Of a DNA stretch of 64,000 nt, positions 31,396 to 41,481 are shown piece after piece. The first letter of the stretch is position 1; each line of letters opens with the position of its first letter. The DNA lies in contig NZ_AP024871.1 of assembly GCF_024346875.1 (NCBI RefSeq), positions 186,001 through 250,000 on the forward strand, in the 5' to 3' direction. The translations under genes were made by a program, and so were the position numbers. The notes beneath the pieces are model-generated. The model was not told the origin of the DNA. It was given only the letters and a program-made list of their open reading frames with translations, and made no database searches. The stretch is from Vibrio gallicus. Its GTDB lineage: Bacteria; Pseudomonadota; Gammaproteobacteria; Enterobacterales; Vibrionaceae.

Positions 31396-31785
31396 ATGGC
31401 AAAACAACCAACTCGCGCACGTAAACGCGTCCGCAAGCAAGTAGCTGATGGCGTAGCGCACATTCATGCTTCTTTTAACAACACAATCGTGACCATTACT
31501 GACCGTCAAGGTAACGCACTAGCTTGGGCTACTGCAGGTGGTTCAGGTTTCCGTGGTTCTCGTAAGTCAACTCCGTTCGCAGCTCAGGTTGCAGCAGAGC
31601 GCGCTGGCGAAATGGCTAAAGAATATGGCCTTAAGAACTTGGAAGTTATGGTTAAGGGCCCAGGTCCTGGTCGTGAGTCAACTATCCGTGCATTGAATGC
31701 AGCAGGATATCGCATCACCAACATCGTTGATGCAACTCCGATCCCTCATAACGGTTGTCGTCCACCTAAGAAACGTCGCGTTTAA
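31396..31785 (+). CDS. rpsK: 30S ribosomal protein S11
   Basis: 129 residues ([22 protein letters not shown]). Platform protein by the E site and Shine-Dalgarno helix. Confidence 0.99.
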   Translation: MAKQPTRARKRVRKQVADGVAHIHASFNNTIVTITDRQGNALAWATAGGSGFRGSRKSTPFAAQVAAERAGEMAKEYGLKNLEVMVKGPGPGRESTIRALNAAGYRITNIVDATPIPHNGCRPPKKRRV

Positions 31786-31816
31786 GTTTCGTTTCTAGGA
31801 ATATTGGAGAAAGAAC

Positions 31817-32437
31817 ATGGCAAGATATTTGGGTCCTAAGCTGAAGCTTAGCCGTCGCGAAGGTACTGATTTATTCCTTAAATCAGGCATCCGTGCGATC
31901 GATACCAAGTGTAAAATCGATAACGCTCCAGGTGTACACGGCGCTCGTCGCGGTCGTCTATCTGAATATGGCGTTCAGCTTCGTGAGAAGCAAAAAGTTC
32001 GTCGTACATATGGCGTTCTAGAAAAACAATTCCGTAACTACTACAAAGAAGCTGCACGCCTTAAAGGCAACACAGGTGAAAACCTGCTTCAGCTTCTTGA
32101 AGGTCGTCTTGATAACGTAGTTTACCGCATGGGCTTTGGCGCAACTCGCGCAGAAGCACGCCAGCTAGTTAGCCATAAAGCTATCCTAGTTAACGGTAAA
32201 GTTGTAAACGTTCCTTCATTCAAAGTAGCGGCTAACGACGTTGTTTCTATTCGTGAGAAAGCTAAAACGCAATCTCGCATTAAAGCGGCTCTAGAAGTTG
32301 CTGGACAACGCGAAAAACCAACTTGGATTGAAGTAGATGGCAGCAAAATGGAAGGTACGTTCAAACGTTTACCAGAACGTTCTGATCTATCAGCTGACAT
32401 CAACGAACACCTGATCGTCGAACTTTACTCTAAGTAA
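31817..32437 (+). CDS. rpsD: 30S ribosomal protein S4
   Basis: 206 residues, zinc-free form, with an S4 RNA-binding domain (about 96-160). Initiates 16S 5'-domain assembly and in E. coli represses the alpha operon through its leader. Confidence 0.99.
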   Translation: MARYLGPKLKLSRREGTDLFLKSGIRAIDTKCKIDNAPGVHGARRGRLSEYGVQLREKQKVRRTYGVLEKQFRNYYKEAARLKGNTGENLLQLLEGRLDNVVYRMGFGATRAEARQLVSHKAILVNGKVVNVPSFKVAANDVVSIREKAKTQSRIKAALEVAGQREKPTWIEVDGSKMEGTFKRLPERSDLSADINEHLIVELYSK

Positions 32438-32460
32438 GGTTAAACTAAAGAGAGGACACA

Positions 32461-33453
32461 ATGCAGGGTTCTGTAACAGAATTTCTTAAGCCACGTCTAG
32501 TTGATATCGAACAGATCAACACGACACACGCAAAAGTAACTCTTGAGCCATTAGAGCGTGGTTTCGGTCACACTCTTGGTAATGCACTTCGCCGTATTCT
32601 TCTATCTTCTATGCCGGGTTGTGCCGTAACAGAAGTAGAGATTGAAGGCGTACTTCACGAATACAGTACTAAAGAAGGCGTTCAAGAAGACATTCTTGAA
32701 ATCCTACTTAACCTGAAAGGGTTAGCTGTGCGCGTTGCCGAAGGCAAAGATGAAGTGTTTATTACACTTAACAAATCAGGCTCAGGCCCTGTGGTTGCAG
32801 GTGACATCACCCATGATGGTGATGTAGAGATCGCTAACCCAGAACACGTTATCTGTCATCTTACTGATGACAATGCAGAGATCGCTATGCGTATCAAAGT
32901 AGAACGTGGTCGTGGTTATGTTCCAGCTTCAGCTCGTATTCATACTGAAGAAGACGAGCGTCCAATCGGTCGCCTACTAGTCGACGCTACTTACAGCCCA
33001 GTAGACAAAATTGCCTACAGTGTTGAAGCAGCTCGTGTAGAACAGCGTACTGACTTGGATAAATTGGTTATCGATATGGAAACCAATGGCACTCTTGAAC
33101 CGGAAGAAGCTATCCGTCGTGCAGCAACTATTCTTGCTGAACAATTGGATGCGTTCGTAGATCTTCGTGATGTACGAGTTCCAGAGAAAGAGGAAGAGAA
33201 GCCGGAGTTCGATCCTATCCTACTTCGTCCTGTAGACGATCTTGAGCTAACAGTTCGCTCTGCTAACTGTTTAAAAGCAGAAGCGATTCACTACATCGGT
33301 GATCTTGTACAGCGTACCGAGGTGGAGCTTCTTAAAACTCCGAACCTTGGCAAGAAGTCTCTAACAGAGATTAAAGACGTACTTGCATCTCGCGGTCTGT
33401 CTCTAGGTATGCGCCTAGAAAACTGGCCACCAGCATCTATCGCTGAAGATTAA
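32461..33453 (+). CDS. rpoA: RNA polymerase alpha subunit
   Basis: 330 residues. The N-terminal dimerisation domain ([21 protein letters not shown]) is followed by a flexible linker (about 236-249) and the C-terminal domain that contacts UP elements and activators such as CRP ([21 protein letters not shown]). GAGAGGA upstream. Confidence 0.99.
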   Translation: MQGSVTEFLKPRLVDIEQINTTHAKVTLEPLERGFGHTLGNALRRILLSSMPGCAVTEVEIEGVLHEYSTKEGVQEDILEILLNLKGLAVRVAEGKDEVFITLNKSGSGPVVAGDITHDGDVEIANPEHVICHLTDDNAEIAMRIKVERGRGYVPASARIHTEEDERPIGRLLVDATYSPVDKIAYSVEAARVEQRTDLDKLVIDMETNGTLEPEEAIRRAATILAEQLDAFVDLRDVRVPEKEEEKPEFDPILLRPVDDLELTVRSANCLKAEAIHYIGDLVQRTEVELLKTPNLGKKSLTEIKDVLASRGLSLGMRLENWPPASIAED

Positions 33454-33479
33454 TCGATAATAGTTAGAAGGATTAGGTC

Positions 33480-33860
33480 ATGCGCCATCGTAAGAGTGGT
33501 CGTCAACTCAACCGCAACAGCTCACATCGCAAAGCGATGTTCAGCAATATGGCTAGCTCTCTTGTACGTCATGAAGTTATCAAGACTACATTACCAAAAG
33601 CAAAAGAGCTACGTCGCGTAGTTGAGCCTTTGATTACATTAGCTAAGACAGACAGTGTTGCTAACCGTCGTCTAGCATTTGCTCGCACTCGTGATAACGA
33701 AGTTGTGGCAAAACTATTTAACGAACTAGGTCCACGTTTCGCTACCCGTCAGGGTGGTTACACACGTATCCTAAAAGCTGGCTTCCGTGCTGGCGACAAA
33801 GCTCCAATGGCTTACATTGAGCTTGTTGATCGCCCAGCTGCTGAAGAAGCTGCTGAGTAA
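33480..33860 (+). CDS. rplQ: 50S ribosomal protein L17
   Basis: 126 residues ([20 protein letters not shown]). Tunnel-exit protein, last gene of the alpha operon, followed by a strong terminator. Confidence 0.99.
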   Translation: MRHRKSGRQLNRNSSHRKAMFSNMASSLVRHEVIKTTLPKAKELRRVVEPLITLAKTDSVANRRLAFARTRDNEVVAKLFNELGPRFATRQGGYTRILKAGFRAGDKAPMAYIELVDRPAAEEAAE

Positions 33861-33878
33861 TCAGTTCGTGATATAACG

Positions 33879-33907
33879 AAAAAGCCGAGCATCTGCTCGG
33901 CTTTTTT
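33879..33907 (+). terminator. Rho-independent terminator of the alpha operon
   Basis: AAAGCCGAGC and GCTCGGCTTT around ATCT, followed by T residues; 18 bases past the rplQ stop. The A-run before it could also serve the minus strand. Confidence 0.95.
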
Positions 33908-34032
33908 GTATCTAAAATATAATCACGCTAAAAATTGTATTTTGACAGCTCTCACTTAGTTGTTACCAAAAAGCACCACGCTCCTCGTATCAGACTCACC
34001 CCGTTTAGCAATTGTTCATTACAATAGTAAAG

Positions 34033-34521
34033 CTACCCCCACAAACTTCCTAAAGATCCCAGTAAGCCACTACTTGCTCCTTGTGAAGTAAGATACTGCA
34101 TAATCACCGGTGCGAACTGAGACACCAATGATGGGTCAATCCCTAGCTTTTCAAAGGTACTCTTAACTGAATCCATATTGGTAATCATAGATGCAAGCCC
34201 AGTAGAAGAGGTGAAGCTATTTAGGCCCGGAATTAACGATCCTAATTCACTCGACTGACCGTTTGATAGCTGAGATTGAGCTAAAGAAAGTAATGCACCC
34301 GCCCCTCCAGCGGCTTGGGTCGGAGTAACATCTAGTTGTTCAGTCAACAAATCGGTTAAAGGTGAGTTTTGGGTCGTACTAAGCTGGTCGTTAATAGAGC
34401 CAGCTAGCGCTGATACATCGGTTTTCTTTTCATCATCATCTGAGTCAAACAAACCGAATAGTGCATAACTTGGGGTGCTAAATGCTATGGTAGCGAGCAG
34501 TGGAACAATCCATAGTTTCAT
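34033..34521 (-). CDS. DUF2780 family protein, probably exported
   Basis: 162 residues with a signal peptide (about 1-20, cleaved after SYA). The mature part begins with an acidic stretch (DSDDDEKK), then Leu/Ser/Gly-rich helices typical of DUF2780, seen in Vibrio as VcgC/VcgE-like proteins. Function unknown. GGAG upstream of the ATG. Transcribed alone, convergent with rplQ. Confidence 0.82.
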   Translation of the reverse strand: MKLWIVPLLATIAFSTPSYALFGLFDSDDDEKKTDVSALAGSINDQLSTTQNSPLTDLLTEQLDVTPTQAAGGAGALLSLAQSQLSNGQSSELGSLIPGLNSFTSSTGLASMITNMDSVKSTFEKLGIDPSLVSQFAPVIMQYLTSQGASSGLLGSLGSLWG

Positions 34522-34595
34522 TGTTAACTCCTGTAAAACAATCTTGAAGGATCTTAATTTTAGGAGAGGATTGTTCGCCTTGCTGTGAAAAAAAA

Positions 34596-34614
34596 CGGCG
34601 CTATGATAGCGCCG
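34596..34614 (-). terminator. Terminator of the O-acetylhomoserine sulfhydrylase gene
   Basis: CGGCGCTA and TAGCGCCG form a perfect eight-base stem with a TGA loop. On the minus strand it is followed by eight T residues, just past the stop at 34637. Confidence 0.9.
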
Positions 34615-34636
34615 CTTATGCTGAATAGTATTGGGG

Positions 34637-35905
34637 TTACTGATTCAAAGCTTGTTCAAGGTCTGCAAGGATGTCATCAATGTGTTCAATACCTACAGAT
34701 AAACGAATCATCTCAGGTGCAACACCCGCATTCTTTTGCTCTTGTTCATTAAGCTGGCGGTGGGTTGTTGATGCAGGGTGACATGCAAGTGATTTCGCGT
34801 CACCGATATTAACTAAGCGCTTAAATATCTGAAGAGCATCATAGAACTTAACTCCAGCCTCATAGCCATCTTTTAAGCCAAAAGATAGGATACTCGAGGG
34901 TTTACCCTGCATGTATTTTTGAGCAAGCTCATAGTATGCCGAATCTTCTAATCCTGCGTAGCTTACCCAGCTAACTTTAGGGTGATTATTTAGAAAATTA
35001 GCAACCTTTATCGCATTTTCACAATGGCGTTCCATGCGCAAAGACAGTGTCTCTAGCCCTTGCATCAGCATAAAGGCATTCATTGGGGATAACGCTGATC
35101 CGGTATTTCTTAGAGGAACGGTACGAGCGCGTCCAATAAATGCGGCTTCACCAAAGGCTTCAGCATACACTACGCCATGGTATGAAGGTTCTGGTCGGTT
35201 AAACTCAGGGAACTTGTCGGGGAATTGAGCCCATGGAAACTTTCCTGAATCAACGATCATGCCACCTAGCGTTGTACCATGGCCGCCTACGTATTTAGTT
35301 AATGAATGCACTACGATATCAGCACCGTGTTCAATCGGTTTGCACACAGCTGGAGTCGCAACGGTATTATCAACGATAACGGGTACACCCATGCTATGGG
35401 CTAGTTTACTGATAGCGCCGATATCTGCAATATTACCGGCAGGGTTGCCGATTGATTCGCAGTAAACCGCTTTGGTGTTGTCGTCGATGAGTTCAGCAAG
35501 TGCTTCACTGCTATCATTTTTAGCAAAACGTACCTCGATACCTAAACTTGGTAACATGTGCGCAAATAACGTATAAGTACCACCGTATAGTTGTGGCGTT
35601 GATACTATGTTATCCCCACTACGAGCTAAGGTTAGTATCGCGTAATGAATAGCAGATGAGCCAGAACTTACCGCAAGGCCTGCAATCCCACCTTCTAATG
35701 CCGCCATTCTTTTCTCTAAAACGTCATTGGTAGGGTTCATTATTCTGCTGTAGATATTGCCGGGTACTGCCAAGTCAAAGAGGTCTGCACCATGTTGTGC
35801 ATCGTCAAACTCGTAAGCTACGGTTTGATAGATTGGGGTCGCACAAGATTTGGTTGTTGGGTCGGTTTCATAACCGTAATGAATGGCTAGTGTTTCGTCT
35901 TTCAT
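34637..35905 (-). CDS. metY: O-acetylhomoserine aminocarboxypropyltransferase / cysteine synthase
   Basis: 422 residues, Cys/Met-metabolism PLP enzyme of fold type I. The PLP Lys lies in VVHSLTKYVGGHGT (about residue 203), with TKSCATPIYQTVAYEFDDAQ at the start. The length of about 420-430 and the long loop (PSYHGVVYAEAFG) favour the O-acetylhomoserine sulfhydrylase subgroup over MetB/MetC (about 390). It makes homocysteine directly from sulfide. The 96 bases upstream, to the fklB terminator, show no clear MetJ box. Single-gene unit. Confidence 0.9.
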   Translation of the reverse strand: MKDETLAIHYGYETDPTTKSCATPIYQTVAYEFDDAQHGADLFDLAVPGNIYSRIMNPTNDVLEKRMAALEGGIAGLAVSSGSSAIHYAILTLARSGDNIVSTPQLYGGTYTLFAHMLPSLGIEVRFAKNDSSEALAELIDDNTKAVYCESIGNPAGNIADIGAISKLAHSMGVPVIVDNTVATPAVCKPIEHGADIVVHSLTKYVGGHGTTLGGMIVDSGKFPWAQFPDKFPEFNRPEPSYHGVVYAEAFGEAAFIGRARTVPLRNTGSALSPMNAFMLMQGLETLSLRMERHCENAIKVANFLNNHPKVSWVSYAGLEDSAYYELAQKYMQGKPSSILSFGLKDGYEAGVKFYDALQIFKRLVNIGDAKSLACHPASTTHRQLNEQEQKNAGVAPEMIRLSVGIEHIDDILADLEQALNQ

Positions 35906-36008
35906 GGGGCATTCCTTCCTTAGTTTTTATACTGAACACAAATACTAACATGGCATGTTTGTGGTGCTCCTTGCAACGTGGGAACTAATATTTATTGAAT
36001 GTATAAAA

Positions 36009-36030
36009 AAACGGCCTCAAAGAGACCGTT
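36009..36030 (-). terminator. Terminator of fklB
   Basis: AACGGCCTC and GAGACCGTT (one mismatch) around AAA; on the minus strand followed by seven T. It lies 30 bases past the fklB stop. Confidence 0.85.
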
Positions 36031-36059
36031 TCAAATTAATAGAAGTGTTGCTCATAGGC

Positions 36060-36680
36060 TTAAAGAATAGCCAGTAACTCAACTTCAAATACTAGCGCTG
36101 CGAATGGAGGGATAGCAGCACCTGCGCCACGCTCACCATAAGCAAGGTCTTGTGGAATGTATAGTTTCCACTTAGAGCCTACAGGCATAAGTTGAAGTGC
36201 TTCAACCCAACCTTTAATTACACCTGTTACTGGGAACTCAGCAGGTTGACCGCGTGATACAGAGCTGTCAAATACTGTGCCGTCAGTTAGTTGGCCGTGG
36301 TAATGAACACGAACTTGCTTATCTGAAGTTGGGATTTCACCTTCGCCTGCAACAAGTACTTCATATTGAAGACCAGATTCAAGTACAGAAACTTCTGAAC
36401 GAAGAGCGTTATCAGCTAGGAATGCTTCGCCGTCAGCAGCAGCAACTTTAGCCATTTCTGAACGAGCAGATTCCATGCGAGTGTGAAGCTCTTGAAGTGC
36501 TTCATTTATTTCGTCTACTGCAATCGCTGGTTGTTCACCTTGTAGAGCTGTCGCAATACCTTGAGCAATAGCGTCAACGTTAAGACCTTCTAGGCCGCTG
36601 CCAGCAAGTTGCTGACCCATTTGTAGACCGATACCGTAGCTTGCTTTTTGTTCTACAGTTTCGAATGTTACTTCAGACAT
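36060..36680 (-). CDS. fklB: FKBP22-type peptidyl-prolyl isomerase
   Basis: 206 residues, no signal peptide, so cytoplasmic. N-terminal dimerisation helices (about 1-85) precede an FKBP domain ([39 protein letters not shown]). Divergent from ytfB across 245 bases, as in E. coli. The spacer holds AT-rich promoter-like sequence but no operator I can name. Confidence 0.95.
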   Translation of the reverse strand: MSEVTFETVEQKASYGIGLQMGQQLAGSGLEGLNVDAIAQGIATALQGEQPAIAVDEINEALQELHTRMESARSEMAKVAAADGEAFLADNALRSEVSVLESGLQYEVLVAGEGEIPTSDKQVRVHYHGQLTDGTVFDSSVSRGQPAEFPVTGVIKGWVEALQLMPVGSKWKLYIPQDLAYGERGAGAAIPPFAALVFEVELLAIL

Positions 36681-36925
36681 AAGAGTTTCTCTTTGTGTGT
36701 TTTTTGCGAAACGCTAAGCATACCAGTTTCTGTGTTTGTTTGAAATTTTGTTGCTCGTGAATGTAAAGCTATACTCATCTCTCGTATTTATTACTGAAAT
36801 TTTGCTTAAAATTACATCTATAAATAGTTTGTTTGTATTCAATGGTTTAAATTTTATATATGCTGACTACGCCCTAGCTACAAATTCAGTGTGGGTAAAC
36901 TAGGAGATTCTTAGGGGAATATGGA

Positions 36926-37531
36926 ATGAATCGGCGTAATCGCTCGAAACGACATACAGAGCTTTTGACAGAAAAGTTTCAAGGCATTGAATGGAAAAAA
37001 TTGCCTAGCAATATCAAAGGGGCATTTGGCCGGTTATCTATACCATTGCCAAAGTTCCATCGACGTGCCCTTATGATTTTAGTGCCTATTACTATTATTG
37101 CGATCTTGAGCCCGCTGCCTAAAAAAATCAGTGCAGTGAAGCAAGAGGCAACGGTACTTAATCAACGAGTCTCGGTGCCTATCAATAATCAAGGACTGAG
37201 TGAGCAACAAGATTTATTAGCAGGTAGTACGACCCAACAACCCGGCACCGTTGTACATACGCCGGTCTCTCAACAATGGATTGAGTATAAGGTCAAAACC
37301 GGTGATACCTTGGCTAATGTATTTCGTAATAACGATCTAAGTATGTCGGCGTTAAATGCTTTGGCCAAAATAGAAGGGCCAGATAAACCGCTGAGTCAGA
37401 TCCGCCAGGGGCAACTGGTGCGCTTTAAAAGAAACAATCAAGGTCAATTAGATATATTGCAACTGGAGAACGGTAATGACTCGATCATGTTCTTTAGGTT
37501 ATCTGACGGCAGTTTTGGGCGTAGCAAATAA
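36926..37531 (+). CDS. ytfB: YtfB/OapA family cell-envelope protein with LysM-like domain
   Basis: 201 residues. A basic N-terminal cytoplasmic region with the OapA_N-like motif (LPKFHRRALMILVPITIIAIL) contains one membrane span (about 49-63). A periplasmic C-terminal OapA/LysM-like domain (about 120-200, WIEYKVKTGDTLANVFRNND) probably binds glycans or peptidoglycan. E. coli YtfB localises to the septum. AGGGGA upstream. Its stop codon directly abuts that of the convergent elaA. Confidence 0.87.
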   Translation: MNRRNRSKRHTELLTEKFQGIEWKKLPSNIKGAFGRLSIPLPKFHRRALMILVPITIIAILSPLPKKISAVKQEATVLNQRVSVPINNQGLSEQQDLLAGSTTQQPGTVVHTPVSQQWIEYKVKTGDTLANVFRNNDLSMSALNALAKIEGPDKPLSQIRQGQLVRFKRNNQGQLDILQLENGNDSIMFFRLSDGSFGRSK

Positions 37532-37984
37532 CTAGCGATAGCGACGCATATCAACGTGAGGAATATCATCCTCTAAGTACACTTCTGAAAAAGCCTCAAA
37601 ACCGTGTTTGGCATAGAATTGGCGAAGATGGTTTTGAGCGCCAATCTCGATGTCTTGATTTGGCCATATATCTAGGCATGTAGAGACAGCTTTAGTCATT
37701 AAATCATGGCCTAATTTATGTTTACGCCATTGCTTAGCAATTACAACTCTTCCGATACTTACCTCAGGATAAGAGACGCCACAAGGTAGAAGCCTTGCAC
37801 AGGCAACAAGTTCATCATTGATAAAGCCTAATAAGTGGCGAACCTCAGCTAAGGTATCTTTGTTATCTAATTCAGGATAGGGACATTCTTGTTCAACAAC
37901 GAATACATCTATTCTTAGTTTGATCAGTTGATAAAGTAGATGGGAGTCAATTTGTTCAAATCTTAGGGTTTTCCACTGCAACAT
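37532..37984 (-). CDS. elaA: ElaA-type GNAT acetyltransferase
   Basis: 150 residues from 37984 (MLQWKTLRFEQ), which aligns with ElaA. Three in-frame ATG codons are clustered (37996, 37990, 37984) and none has a clear ribosome site. The GNAT core has LRIDVFVVEQECPYPELDNKD at the start and the acetyl-CoA region IGRVVIAKQWRKHKLGHDLM. Substrate unknown. Confidence 0.9.
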   Translation of the reverse strand: MLQWKTLRFEQIDSHLLYQLIKLRIDVFVVEQECPYPELDNKDTLAEVRHLLGFINDELVACARLLPCGVSYPEVSIGRVVIAKQWRKHKLGHDLMTKAVSTCLDIWPNQDIEIGAQNHLRQFYAKHGFEAFSEVYLEDDIPHVDMRRYR

Positions 37985-38087
37985 CGCCATCGACATCCAT
38001 TTTGGTTATAAAGAATAAAAATATCGAATTTAAGGTTATACCTTTATTGCGTGATAATCGAGCTAATTATTCTTTGGGACCTACATC

Positions 38088-38927
38088 ATGCTCGATACCA
38101 TAATTCCCTTTACACCTAGACCTGCATACGATTCTAAGCTGCCTTTCTCAACTCTAGATAAGGGAACTGTAGCCCTAGTTGGTGCCGGGCCGGGTGACCC
38201 TGAACTGCTTACCATTAAAGCGCTTAATATGCTAAGACAGGCAGAAGTTATTCTCTATGATTACTTAGTATCGCCGGAAATTCTAGCCTTAGCAGGCAGT
38301 GACGCTATTTTAGTGTGTGTCGGTAAGCGGGCGGGATCTCATAGTGTACCGCAGCAGAAAACCAATCAGTTATTAGTCGACTTTGCTATGCAAGGCTATA
38401 AGGTAGTGCGTTTAAAAGGCGGCGATCCCTTTATCTTTGGACGCGGAGCAGAAGAGCTAGAAGTATTGGTAGATGCCGGAATTAACTTTCAGGTTGTGCC
38501 TGGTATTACCGCAGCCGCTGGTGCAACCGCTTATGCGGGCATCCCTTTAACCCATCGAGATTTTGCTCAATCCGCGATGTTTGTGACTGGCCATTTAAAG
38601 GCTGAGTCTGATAGCTTTGATTGGTCTACACTTGCGCGAGCGAATCAGACCTTGGTTGTCTACATGGGGTTGATGAGAGCGGAATATATACAGAATAAGC
38701 TTATTGAAAGCGGTCGAGATAAGCAGATTCCTATTGCCGTGGTAGAAAAGGGAACAACGGTATCGCAGAAGGTATTTTTTGGTACGTTATCTGAGTTATC
38801 GGTATTGGCAAAACAAGCAGAGGCTCCCGCTTTGGTGGTGATAGGTGAGGTAGTTGAGTTGGGTGAAAAGCTGCAGTGGTTTAAGCCCAATAAAGAAGCG
38901 CTAGCCGAAGCTAGCGCGTATGTGTAA
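38088..38927 (+). CDS. cobA: Uroporphyrinogen-III C-methyltransferase (SUMT)
   Basis: 279 residues. Methylase motifs [15 protein letters not shown] (about 32-46) and [16 protein letters not shown] (about 106-121) are intact. It makes precorrin-2 from uroporphyrinogen III with two SAM, leading to siroheme for sulfite and nitrite reductases, or to cobalamin. No CysG dehydrogenase/chelatase domain is fused, so another protein must finish siroheme. Monocistronic and convergent with the DUF3299 gene. Confidence 0.95.
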   Translation: MLDTIIPFTPRPAYDSKLPFSTLDKGTVALVGAGPGDPELLTIKALNMLRQAEVILYDYLVSPEILALAGSDAILVCVGKRAGSHSVPQQKTNQLLVDFAMQGYKVVRLKGGDPFIFGRGAEELEVLVDAGINFQVVPGITAAAGATAYAGIPLTHRDFAQSAMFVTGHLKAESDSFDWSTLARANQTLVVYMGLMRAEYIQNKLIESGRDKQIPIAVVEKGTTVSQKVFFGTLSELSVLAKQAEAPALVVIGEVVELGEKLQWFKPNKEALAEASAYV

Positions 38928-38945
38928 CTGAGTTACTAATCGAGT

Positions 38946-39449
38946 TTATTCGTCGTCATAGGGTTCGATTTTAACACCGTTGAGCAAATAACCTGTTTCA
39001 GCAAGTTCATGCTCTACGGTCTGAACCTTTAGCTCACCGACCACATACACCACATCCCATAGTTTTTGTATAGGAGCGCCACTTGGAAACTTCACATATA
39101 CGATCTGATTAGGCGGTGGTGGTGGTACATGAATGCACGCACCAAAGTAAGGTACGAGCAAAAATTCAGTCACAGTGTTTGCATCCCCTTCTAGAGGAAT
39201 AACAAATCCTGGGATCTTTATTTCGCTACCATCGAGTTCAGTGCGCATTGTACCAACAATGTGCTGTTTTGCTCGAGCCATCCCATCGTGATTGACGGCA
39301 ACTGGCATTCCTTGATGATCAAACTGAGCGCGCTCAGCCTCTGGAATGAGGTCGCCCCAGTCCAATTCTAATGGTTCGGCATGTACTAAGGTGCTCATCA
39401 TAATAAGCACTAAGGCACAGACTCCCTGAAACACTTTTTTCATTTGCAC
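38946..39449 (-). CDS. DUF3299 family exported protein
   Basis: 167 residues with a signal peptide (about 1-24, cut near VHA-EP). The mature protein includes DGSEIKIPGFVIPLEGDANTV and a Cys-His-Pro-rich segment GACIHVPPPPPNQIV, a DUF3299 hallmark. That Cys/His segment could bind metal. It is four bases downstream of the permease gene and so is part of the zrg-like operon. Function not established. Confidence 0.85.
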   Translation of the reverse strand: MQMKKVFQGVCALVLIMMSTLVHAEPLELDWGDLIPEAERAQFDHQGMPVAVNHDGMARAKQHIVGTMRTELDGSEIKIPGFVIPLEGDANTVTEFLLVPYFGACIHVPPPPPNQIVYVKFPSGAPIQKLWDVVYVVGELKVQTVEHELAETGYLLNGVKIEPYDDE

Positions 39450-39453
39450 TCTC

Positions 39454-40713
39454 TTATATTCGGATCGTCATGCCGTCAGCAAGGGATTGACGATATGCTC
39501 TAAATGCTGGAATAAAGCCAATAATAACACCGGCAATCAAGACTAACCCCATCAATGTCCATTCGTAGCTGGTTAAAAGATTCAATCCAATACGAATACC
39601 ATACTGATGGTGAATTATGGGGCCGACGATAGCAAGTAAAGCATATAATCCCGCAATACCTACCAGTATTCCCGCCAGTGTTAAAGCGGTGGCTTCGCTA
39701 ACCAATAGTACGAAAATATGCCGAGGTCTCGCACCCATAGCACGCAGGATTGCCATTTCACGGCGACGTTCTTGAAGGCTAGTTAATAGACTACTTAGCA
39801 TGCCAAGAAGTCCTGCTACAACCACAAACCCAGATACAGCTAACAAGGCTTGCTCGGCAACGGACATCATTCCCCAAAGTTCCGATAGCGCGACTCCAGG
39901 TAGAATTGCAGATAAGGGTTCTTTGGTATACTCATTGATCTGGCGTTGCAAAGAAAAGGTTTGGATCTTGGATTTTAATCCTAGCATAAAGGCGGTGATC
40001 TGCTTGGGCTGAAAATCCATCTTTTTCAGTACTTCCGCTCCTGGGTTAGTCCCAAGGTTGGCTCCAGATTCCCAACCAACGTGTATAGCTTCAATGGCGC
40101 CGAGGGATACATGTACGGTTTTATCGACAGGCGTTCCTGTGGGAGCAAGAATACCGACTACGGTAAATGGAAGGTGATCATGTCGGGCAAATGCGACATC
40201 TGATATACCGTGGGCAATGATGATTTTGCTACCGACTTTATAACCGAGCTCTTTGGCGACATCAGCACCAAGTACGGTCTCAAATAATCCTGAAAAAGGG
40301 CGGCCTTGGCTTAATTCAATATGCTGCTTCTGACCATATTTATAGTGGTCAAAGTAGGCTTGGGTTGTCCCCATAACCCGAAATCCTTTATGTGAGTCAC
40401 CAAGAGAGATTGGAATTGCCCAATCCACAGCCGGTTGACTACTGATTTCTTCAAAGCTCTTCCAATCGATATTATTGGTCGCATTACCAATACGGAATAC
40501 AGAGTAAAGAAGCAGATTTACTTGGCCGGAGCGCGCTCCGACAATAAGGTCAGTGCCTGAAATGGTGTTAGCAAAGCTATTTTTAGCTTCAGTACGGATG
40601 CGCTCTACACCAAGCAGTAAGATGACCGATATTGCTACCGTGAGTATGGTTAGAATTGCGGTAGTTTTGCGGTTTATTAGGCTTCTCCAAGCCAGATGGG
40701 CTGTAGCTTGCAT
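39454..40713 (-). CDS. ABC transporter permease, FtsX/MacB fold (ZrgC-like)
   Basis: 419 residues. One N-terminal span (about 17-36), a large periplasmic domain (about 40-275) and three C-terminal spans (about 290-318, 335-370, 388-408) give the four-span topology of FtsX/LolE/MacB permeases. FtsX-family cytoplasmic sequence SLQERRREMAILRAMGA is present. This class normally does mechanotransmission or lipoprotein extraction, not classical import. Overlaps the ATPase gene by one base. Confidence 0.9.
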   Translation of the reverse strand: MQATAHLAWRSLINRKTTAILTILTVAISVILLLGVERIRTEAKNSFANTISGTDLIVGARSGQVNLLLYSVFRIGNATNNIDWKSFEEISSQPAVDWAIPISLGDSHKGFRVMGTTQAYFDHYKYGQKQHIELSQGRPFSGLFETVLGADVAKELGYKVGSKIIIAHGISDVAFARHDHLPFTVVGILAPTGTPVDKTVHVSLGAIEAIHVGWESGANLGTNPGAEVLKKMDFQPKQITAFMLGLKSKIQTFSLQRQINEYTKEPLSAILPGVALSELWGMMSVAEQALLAVSGFVVVAGLLGMLSSLLTSLQERRREMAILRAMGARPRHIFVLLVSEATALTLAGILVGIAGLYALLAIVGPIIHHQYGIRIGLNLLTSYEWTLMGLVLIAGVIIGFIPAFRAYRQSLADGMTIRI

Positions 40714-41420
40714 TAGTTGATACTCCCCGTCTTGATAAGGTTAATATCTTGCAGGTCGACACTAATATCGAATAAGGCTTCTAATGTCGGGTCGTGACTT
40801 ACAAATACTAAAGTGGAATCGGCGAGCTGTGCTTGCTCCATAAGGAGTTCAATAAATGCAGTGCGATTAGCAAAATCGAGTGCCGAAGTTGGTTCATCGG
40901 CGATGACCAATTGGGGCTTACCAATCAGCGCTCGCGCAGCTGCGACGCGTTGTTGCTGACCAATACTCAGCTCTACGACAGGTTTATCCAGTAGCTCTTC
41001 AGCAAGGTGCAGTCGACTGAGCAGTTGCCTTGCTTGCTGTTTTAGGTCTGAATCTGCTCCCTGCTTGCGACGCTTAGAAAAATGACAGGGTAGTATCACG
41101 TTATCGATTACAGATAGATAAGGAAGAAGATTAAACTGTTGAAATATATAGCCAATGTTGTCAGCTCGGAAGCGATCTCTTTGAGTTTGACTTAGGCTTG
41201 AAAGCTCGGTGTCTAATACCTTTAGTGTCCCACTTTCGCAGCTACTGATCCCTGTAAGTAGGCTGAGTAGGGTTGATTTACCACAACCACTTGGGCCCTT
41301 GATAAAGATATGCTGACCGCGTTTAACTGTGAGCGAGGGGATATCCAGTGTCGCTTTTTCAGCGTCTGGCCAAGTAAAGCGTACATTGTTCAATTCAATG
41401 ACGGTTTCAGGTTGAGACAC
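40713..41420 (-). CDS. ABC transporter ATP-binding protein, LolD/MacB type (ZrgB-like)
   Basis: 235 residues. Walker A GPSGCGKSTLL (about 40-50), signature VVELSIGQQQRVAAARAL with Q-rich LSIGQQQ (typical of LolD/FtsE/MacB), Walker B LVIADEPTSALD and switch His in VFVSHD. It pairs with the overlapping FtsX-fold permease. Confidence 0.93.
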   Translation of the reverse strand: MSQPETVIELNNVRFTWPDAEKATLDIPSLTVKRGQHIFIKGPSGCGKSTLLSLLTGISSCESGTLKVLDTELSSLSQTQRDRFRADNIGYIFQQFNLLPYLSVIDNVILPCHFSKRRKQGADSDLKQQARQLLSRLHLAEELLDKPVVELSIGQQQRVAAARALIGKPQLVIADEPTSALDFANRTAFIELLMEQAQLADSTLVFVSHDPTLEALFDISVDLQDINLIKTGSIN

Positions 41421-41451
41421 AATAAATCCTAGATAAAAATAGTGGGTTAAG

Positions 41452-41473
41452 ACCGAGCACCTAAGTGCTCGGT
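41452..41473 (-). terminator. Hairpin between zrgA-like and ATPase genes
   Basis: Perfect nine-base stem ACCGAGCAC/GTGCTCGGT with a four-base loop, located eight bases past the DUF2796 stop and before the ATPase gene. It lacks a T run, so it may be an attenuator or 3'-end stabiliser rather than a full terminator. Confidence 0.5.
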
Positions 41474-41481
41474 GTATAAGC

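Noticed and set aside
35906..36001. Search for a SAM riboswitch or MetJ boxes before metY.
   Set aside because: No AGACGTCT-like tandem boxes and no recognisable riboswitch core.
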